The position numbers were made by a program, and so were the translations under genes. A stretch of DNA of 64,000 nucleotides from Zoogloea sp041911615 (GTDB lineage Bacteria > Pseudomonadota > Gammaproteobacteria > Burkholderiales > Rhodocyclaceae): assembly GCF_041911615.1 (NCBI RefSeq), contig NZ_JAYROR010000037.1:44612-108611 (forward strand). The letters are read 5' to 3'. The notes below the pieces were generated by a model. The model did not search any database and was not told the origin of the DNA. It saw only the letters and a program-made list of their open reading frames with translations. Every line of letters starts with the position of its first letter. Positions within the stretch are counted from its first letter, which is position 1. Positions 60,052 to 64,000 of the stretch are shown here, one piece after another.

Positions 60052-61491
60052 ATGAAAGCACTCATCCAGCGCCTCGCCGCCCTCATCCAGCGCCTCGCCG
60101 CCCTCATCCAGCCCGCCTACGACGCCCTTTACCAGCGCGCCTCCCGCACCTTCGACCGCATCCTCGACGGCGCCGAGAAGAAGGAAATCCACGACGACGC
60201 CGACTACATGGCCGACGCCGAATGGGCCATGTCCGAGCAAAAACTGCGCGGCAGCCGCATCGCGGTGCTGTCCACCTTTGCCGCCGTCGTCGTGCTCATC
60301 GTCTGGGCCGCCTTCGCGCAGCTCGACGAGGTCACCCGCGGCGAGGGCAAGGTGATTCCCTCTCGCCAGGTGCAGGTGATGCAGAGCCTCGACGGCGGCA
60401 TCGTGTCCGAGATTCTCGTCAAGGAAGGCCAGCAGGTGAAGGCCGGTCAGCTGCTGCTGAAGGTCGACCCGACCCGCTTCGTGTCATCCCTGCGCGAAAA
60501 CCGCGCCCAGTACATCGCCCTGATCGCCAAGGCCGCGCGCCTCTCGGCTGTGGCCAGCGGCAAGCCCTTCGTGCCGCCCGCCGAGATCCTGAAGGAAGCC
60601 CCCGACCTCGTCGAGCAGGAGCGCAGCGCCTACGAGTCCAAGCGCCTCGAACTCGACGCCGCGGTCGGTGTCGCGCGCCAGCAGCTCTCCCAGCGCCGGC
60701 AGGAACTCAACGAAGTCACCGCCAAACGCGAACAGGCCACCCAGAGCTACAACCTCACCGCCAAGGAACTCGAAGTGACGCGCCCCCTCGCCAAGACCGG
60801 CGCGGTGTCCGAAGTCGAACTCCTGCGCCTCGAGCGCGACGTGGCCCGCTACCGGGGCGAGCGCGACGCCGCCGGCGCCCAGATCCCGCGCATCCAGGCC
60901 TCCATTTCCGAGGCCCAGCGCAAGATCGAGGAAGTCGAGCTCAACCTGCGCAACCAGGCCCGCAGCGACCTCTCCGAGACCAACGCCAAGATCGCCGCCC
61001 TCTCCGCCGGCAGCGAAGGCCTCGCCGACCGCGTCAAGCAGGCCGAAATCCGCGCGCCGATGAACGGCACCGTCAAGCAGCTCTTCGCCAACACCGTGGG
61101 CGGCGTGGTGCAGCCCGGCAAGGAGATCATCGAAATCGTCCCCAGCGACGACGCGCTGCTCCTCGAAGCCCGCGTCCAGCCCAAGGACATCGCCTTCCTG
61201 CGGCCCGGCCAGCCGGCCCTCGTCAAGTTCACCGCTTACGACTTCTCGATCTACGGCGGACTCGAAGCCACCCTCGAACACATTGGCGCCGACACCATCA
61301 CCGACGAAAAAGGCAATGCCTTCTACATCGTGCGGGTACGCACCAAGCAAAGCACCATCGGCGACGCCCACATGCCGATCATCCCCGGCATGGTCGCCGA
61401 AGTGGACATCCTCACCGGCAAGAAATCCCTCCTCAGCTACCTGATGAAACCCGTCCTGCGCGCCAAGGCCAACGCCCTGACCGAGCGCTGA
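60052..61491 (+). CDS. Type I secretion membrane fusion protein, HlyD family (LapC-like)
   Basis: A 479-residue periplasmic adaptor. A cytoplasmic N-terminus of about 75 residues begins with a repeated heptapeptide (ALIQRLA twice, then ALIQ). One membrane helix follows (IAVLSTFAAVVVLIVWAAFA). The first lipoyl half SLDGGIVSEILVKEGQQVKAG precedes a long coiled-coil hairpin (about 155-330), and the second lipoyl half is APMNGTVKQLFANTVGGVV. The end has the HlyD signature region (IPGMVAEVDILTGKKSLLSY). It lies 4 bases after the ABC gene and bridges it to an outer-membrane channel. Confidence 0.95.
   Translation: MKALIQRLAALIQRLAALIQPAYDALYQRASRTFDRILDGAEKKEIHDDADYMADAEWAMSEQKLRGSRIAVLSTFAAVVVLIVWAAFAQLDEVTRGEGKVIPSRQVQVMQSLDGGIVSEILVKEGQQVKAGQLLLKVDPTRFVSSLRENRAQYIALIAKAARLSAVASGKPFVPPAEILKEAPDLVEQERSAYESKRLELDAAVGVARQQLSQRRQELNEVTAKREQATQSYNLTAKELEVTRPLAKTGAVSEVELLRLERDVARYRGERDAAGAQIPRIQASISEAQRKIEEVELNLRNQARSDLSETNAKIAALSAGSEGLADRVKQAEIRAPMNGTVKQLFANTVGGVVQPGKEIIEIVPSDDALLLEARVQPKDIAFLRPGQPALVKFTAYDFSIYGGLEATLEHIGADTITDEKGNAFYIVRVRTKQSTIGDAHMPIIPGMVAEVDILTGKKSLLSYLMKPVLRAKANALTER
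60061..60111 (+). repeat. Short 21-bp tandem repeat inside the HlyD-family gene
   Basis: Two identical 21-base units (60061-60081 and 60082-60102, starting CTCATCCAGCGCCTCGCC) and 9 bases of a third (60103-60111). In frame they encode repeats of LIQRLAA in the cytoplasmic N-terminus. Perfect identity points to recent slippage. Confidence 0.95.
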
Positions 61492-61511
61492 CGCTTTCGT
61501 CCGAACCGCCC

Positions 61512-62141
61512 ATGAACGCCCAGCAGCCGCTTCTCCTCCTCACCGACGACGACCTGCTCGCCGACCGCTGGCAACCCCTGGCCACCTCTCCGGTGCGCGC
61601 CCGCAGCCTCGACGGGCTCGACGTCTGGCGGGCAGCCGGCCACCGGCTCGTGGTCGTCGACCTGGCCAGTGCCAAGGGCGGCACTGCGCCCCTGTGGACC
61701 CGCCCGGGCTGGCAGCGCAACGCCGCCGGCCTCGCCATCCTCGCCACCTCGTCCCAACCCGGCGACGACGAAGGCCTCGCCGTCCTCAACGCCGGCGCCA
61801 GCGGCTACTGCCACTCCCACGCCCCGGTGGACACCCTGCGCCAGGCCCTCGACGTGATCGCCAGCGGCGAGCTGTGGGTCGGCCGCGCCCTGCTGTCGCG
61901 CCTGCTGCGCCTCGTGGACACCCGCCTGCCCCGCATCGGCCTTGCCGACTGGGCCAGCCCGCTGACCGAACGCGAGCGCGAAGTCGCCCAGCACGCCGCC
62001 CTCGGCGAGAGCAATCACGCCATCGCCGACGCCCTCGGCATCACCGAACGCACCGTCAAAGCCCACCTCAAGGCCATCTTCGAGAAGCTCGACGTCGCCG
62101 ACCGGCTGCAGCTCGCCCTGCGCGTCCACGGCGTCCGCTGA
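61512..62141 (+). CDS. LuxR-family response regulator-like transcription factor
   Basis: A 209-residue regulator. The N-terminal receiver-like domain keeps acidic residues (TDDD, 11-14) and Asp50 in VVVDLAS, the likely phosphoacceptor. The usual Lys after the fifth strand is lost (GYCHSHAP in place of a GYLLKDA-type motif), so phosphorylation may be altered or absent. The C-terminal LuxR helix-turn-helix (SPLTEREREVAQHAALGESN, RTVKAHLKAIFEKL) is complete. Placed between the secretion genes and the adhesin, it probably controls adhesin expression. No histidine kinase is nearby. Confidence 0.88.
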   Translation: MNAQQPLLLLTDDDLLADRWQPLATSPVRARSLDGLDVWRAAGHRLVVVDLASAKGGTAPLWTRPGWQRNAAGLAILATSSQPGDDEGLAVLNAGASGYCHSHAPVDTLRQALDVIASGELWVGRALLSRLLRLVDTRLPRIGLADWASPLTEREREVAQHAALGESNHAIADALGITERTVKAHLKAIFEKLDVADRLQLALRVHGVR

Positions 62142-62403
62142 GCGACGGCGGCCTCGCCGCCACAGCGCCCGCGCGCTCGACCACCCATGCCCGCGGCGCC
62201 TCACCCGCCGCGGCGCCGCCGTGGCACACGGCATCGGCAACACGCCCCCACCCCATCGTCCTCAAGCCCGCGCCATCACGGTTGGGGGCATCTGCCCATC
62301 CCCGTGGCATCCATCACGGCCCCTGTCCTCGTGGACAATACAGAAGACCCGGGCGACGCCGTAAATTGCCACTCAACCGAAAAACCCGTCTCCGGAGACC
62401 GTC

Positions 62404-64000
62404 ATGGCCACCCCGTCCGCCCCGCAAAACGCCACCCAGAACGCCACCGCCAAAGGCACCGTCGTCTTCGTCCAGGGCGATGCCTACCTGCGCGACAGCA
62501 GCGGCAAGCTCACCGCCATCAAACCGGGCGACGTGGTCGGCGAAGGCGAGATCATCGTCACGGCCGCCGGCGCCGTCGTCGAACTGCAGCTACCCACCGG
62601 CGCCAAGGTCAGCGTCGGCCCCGAGCGTGAGCTGCTCCTGAACGACGAGTTCTTCGCCACCAGCGCCCCCGAGCGCACCGAAAACGTGGTTTCCAGCCAG
62701 GGCGCCGAAGCCGACAAGGTCATCCAGGCCCTCAATAGCGGTAAAGATCCCTTCGACGGCCTCGAAGACCCGGCCGCCGGCATCGCCGGGGGCGGCCTGG
62801 GCGACCAGACCCACGACTTCGTCCGCCTCGTGCGCGTCCTCGAAGACGTGACCCCGCTCGCCTTCAACTACACCTCCAGCGCCGACGGCATCGACTTCCT
62901 GCCCGTCACCGGCGCGACCCAGCTCACCACGCCGACCGTCGCCGCCACCAACAACCCGCCGGTCGCCAATCCCGACCCGGCGGTCGCCGCCACCGAAGAC
63001 ACCCCGGTGAGCTTCCCCGTGCTCGGCAACGACACGGATCCGGACGGCGACACGCTCACCGTCATCAATGCCAGCGCGCCCAACGGCAAGGTCACCATCA
63101 ATCCCGACGGCACCCTGAGCTATGTGCCCAACCCCAACTTCAACGGCACCGACACCGTCACCTACACCGTCAGCGACGGCAAGGGCGGCACCGCCTCCAC
63201 CACGGTCACCATCAACGTCGCCCCGGTGAACGATCTCCCCGTCGCCACCCCCGACACCGCCACCACCGACGAGGACAAGCCCGTCACCTTCAACGTGCTC
63301 GGCAACGACACTGACGTGGACGGCGACACGCTCACCGTCACCGGCGCATCGGTCGATCCGGCCAAGGGCACCGTCGTGGTGAACCCCGACGGCACCCTGA
63401 CCTTCACCCCGGCGGCCAACGTCAATGGGCCGGTCACGGTCACCTACACCGTCAGTGACGGCCACGGCGGCACCAGCACCACCACCGCCATCGTCAACGT
63501 CACCCCGATCAACGACGCCCCCGTCGCCACCCCCGACACGGCCACCACCGACGAGGACAAGCCCGTCACCTTCAACGTGCTCGGTAACGACACCGACGTG
63601 GACGGCGACACGCTCACCGTCACCGGCGCATCGGTCGACCCGACCAAGGGCACCGTCGTCGTCAACCCCGACGGCACCCTGACCTTCACCCCGGCGGCCA
63701 ACGTCAATGGCCCGGTCACGGTCACCTACACCATCTCCGACGGCCAGGGCGGCACCAGCACCACCACCGCCACGATCAATATCGCGCCGATCAACACCGC
63801 CCCCGTCGCCACCCCCGACACGGCCACCACCGACGAGGACAAGCCCGTCACCTTCAACGTGCTCGGCAACGACACCGATCCGGATGGCGATACGCTCACC
63901 GTCACTTCGGCCAGCGTCGACCCGGCCAAGGGCACCGTCGTGGTGAACCCCGACGGCACCCTGACCTTCACCCCGGCCGCCAACGTCAATGGCCCGGTCA
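62404..64000 (+). CDS. Giant LapA-like surface adhesin with retention module (5' part only)
   Basis: The gene is open to the window end (532 codons seen). Residues 18-95 form the retention-module fold (GTVVFVQGDAYLRDSSGKL, LQLPTGAKVSVGPERELLL) that holds the protein in the outer-membrane channel. The sequence DPAAGIAGGG (122-131) carries a PAAG di-alanine site of the kind cut by LapG proteases. From about 186 follow cadherin/Ig-like repeats of about 94 residues (TPDTATTDEDKPVTFNVLGN, DGDTLTV, NPDGTLTFTPAANVNGPVT), each with DxDGD-type calcium residues. The C-terminal RTX and secretion signal lie beyond the window. It mediates attachment and biofilm formation by family. LapD/LapG are not in view. 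Confidence 0.93.
   Translation, partial: MATPSAPQNATQNATAKGTVVFVQGDAYLRDSSGKLTAIKPGDVVGEGEIIVTAAGAVVELQLPTGAKVSVGPERELLLNDEFFATSAPERTENVVSSQGAEADKVIQALNSGKDPFDGLEDPAAGIAGGGLGDQTHDFVRLVRVLEDVTPLAFNYTSSADGIDFLPVTGATQLTTPTVAATNNPPVANPDPAVAATEDTPVSFPVLGNDTDPDGDTLTVINASAPNGKVTINPDGTLSYVPNPNFNGTDTVTYTVSDGKGGTASTTVTINVAPVNDLPVATPDTATTDEDKPVTFNVLGNDTDVDGDTLTVTGASVDPAKGTVVVNPDGTLTFTPAANVNGPVTVTYTVSDGHGGTSTTTAIVNVTPINDAPVATPDTATTDEDKPVTFNVLGNDTDVDGDTLTVTGASVDPTKGTVVVNPDGTLTFTPAANVNGPVTVTYTISDGQGGTSTTTATINIAPINTAPVATPDTATTDEDKPVTFNVLGNDTDPDGDTLTVTSASVDPAKGTVVVNPDGTLTFTPAANVNGPV
62962..64000 (+). repeat. Near-identical 282-bp repeats in the adhesin gene
   Basis: Repeat units begin at 62962, 63241, 63523 and 63805. 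The first spacing is 279 bases with clear divergence; the next are exactly 282 with only scattered differences. Two alternative sub-forms differ at DVDGD/DPDGD and at DPAKG/DPTKG. The array continues beyond the window. Confidence 0.95.

Overview
The window is chromosomal DNA from a G+C-rich betaproteobacterium, most likely Rhodocyclales (Azoarcus/Thauera/Zoogloea type). This is inferred from the gene order mdh / gntR / sdhCDAB-sdhE-gltA-sucAB-lpd-zapE, a polyhydroxyalkanoate phasin, a multihaem cytochrome behind an FNR-type site, and the ribF-ileS-lspA-slpA-ispH run. No rRNA, prophage, insertion sequence or CRISPR array was seen. One tRNA, tRNA-Leu(CAA), is present.

Left part (1-20.6 kb): a multihaem c-type cytochrome read leftward and cut by an in-frame TAA; a MOSC protein; a short exported protein that resembles a free-standing protease propeptide, overlapping a subtilase (S8) with a glycine-rich C-terminal sorting tail; a hemerythrin; an SOS-controlled dnaE2 directly behind a LexA box; an acyltransferase; a long CoA-transferase; a phasin; two tandem alkaline phosphatases (one lipoprotein, one periplasmic); a YitT-type membrane protein; and a TRAP transporter set (TatT-like lipoprotein, DctP, fused DctQM). 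The TRAP set is split by a degenerate array of 21-bp repeats plus a REP-like inverted pair.

Middle (20.6-31.8 kb): a visibly G+C-poorer islet with two lipoproteins and an N-acetylmuramidase; a leftward molybdopterin operon (ATP-grasp-like protein, mobB, moeA, moaD, moaE); a second 21-bp repeat array; then dinG/yoaA, a secretin-N-like periplasmic protein and zapE.

TCA block (31.9-45.6 kb): lpd, sucB, sucA, gltA, sdhE, sdhB, sdhA, sdhD and sdhC all read leftward, with perfect hairpins in two spacers. A HutC-type GntR regulator and mdh diverge around a 28-bp perfect palindrome, followed by an HpcH/HpaI-family CoA lyase.

Right part (45.7-64 kb): a nitronate monooxygenase-like flavoprotein, a cyclase-FHA protein, an esterase, tRNA-Leu, queA-tgt, ribF-ileS-lspA-slpA-ispH, and a LapBC-like type I secretion pair with a LuxR-type regulator. 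A giant LapA-like adhesin with near-identical 282-bp repeats runs off the window end.

The least explained signal is the pair of non-genic arrays with an exact 21-bp period (two helical turns) at 18.4 and 27.7 kb.
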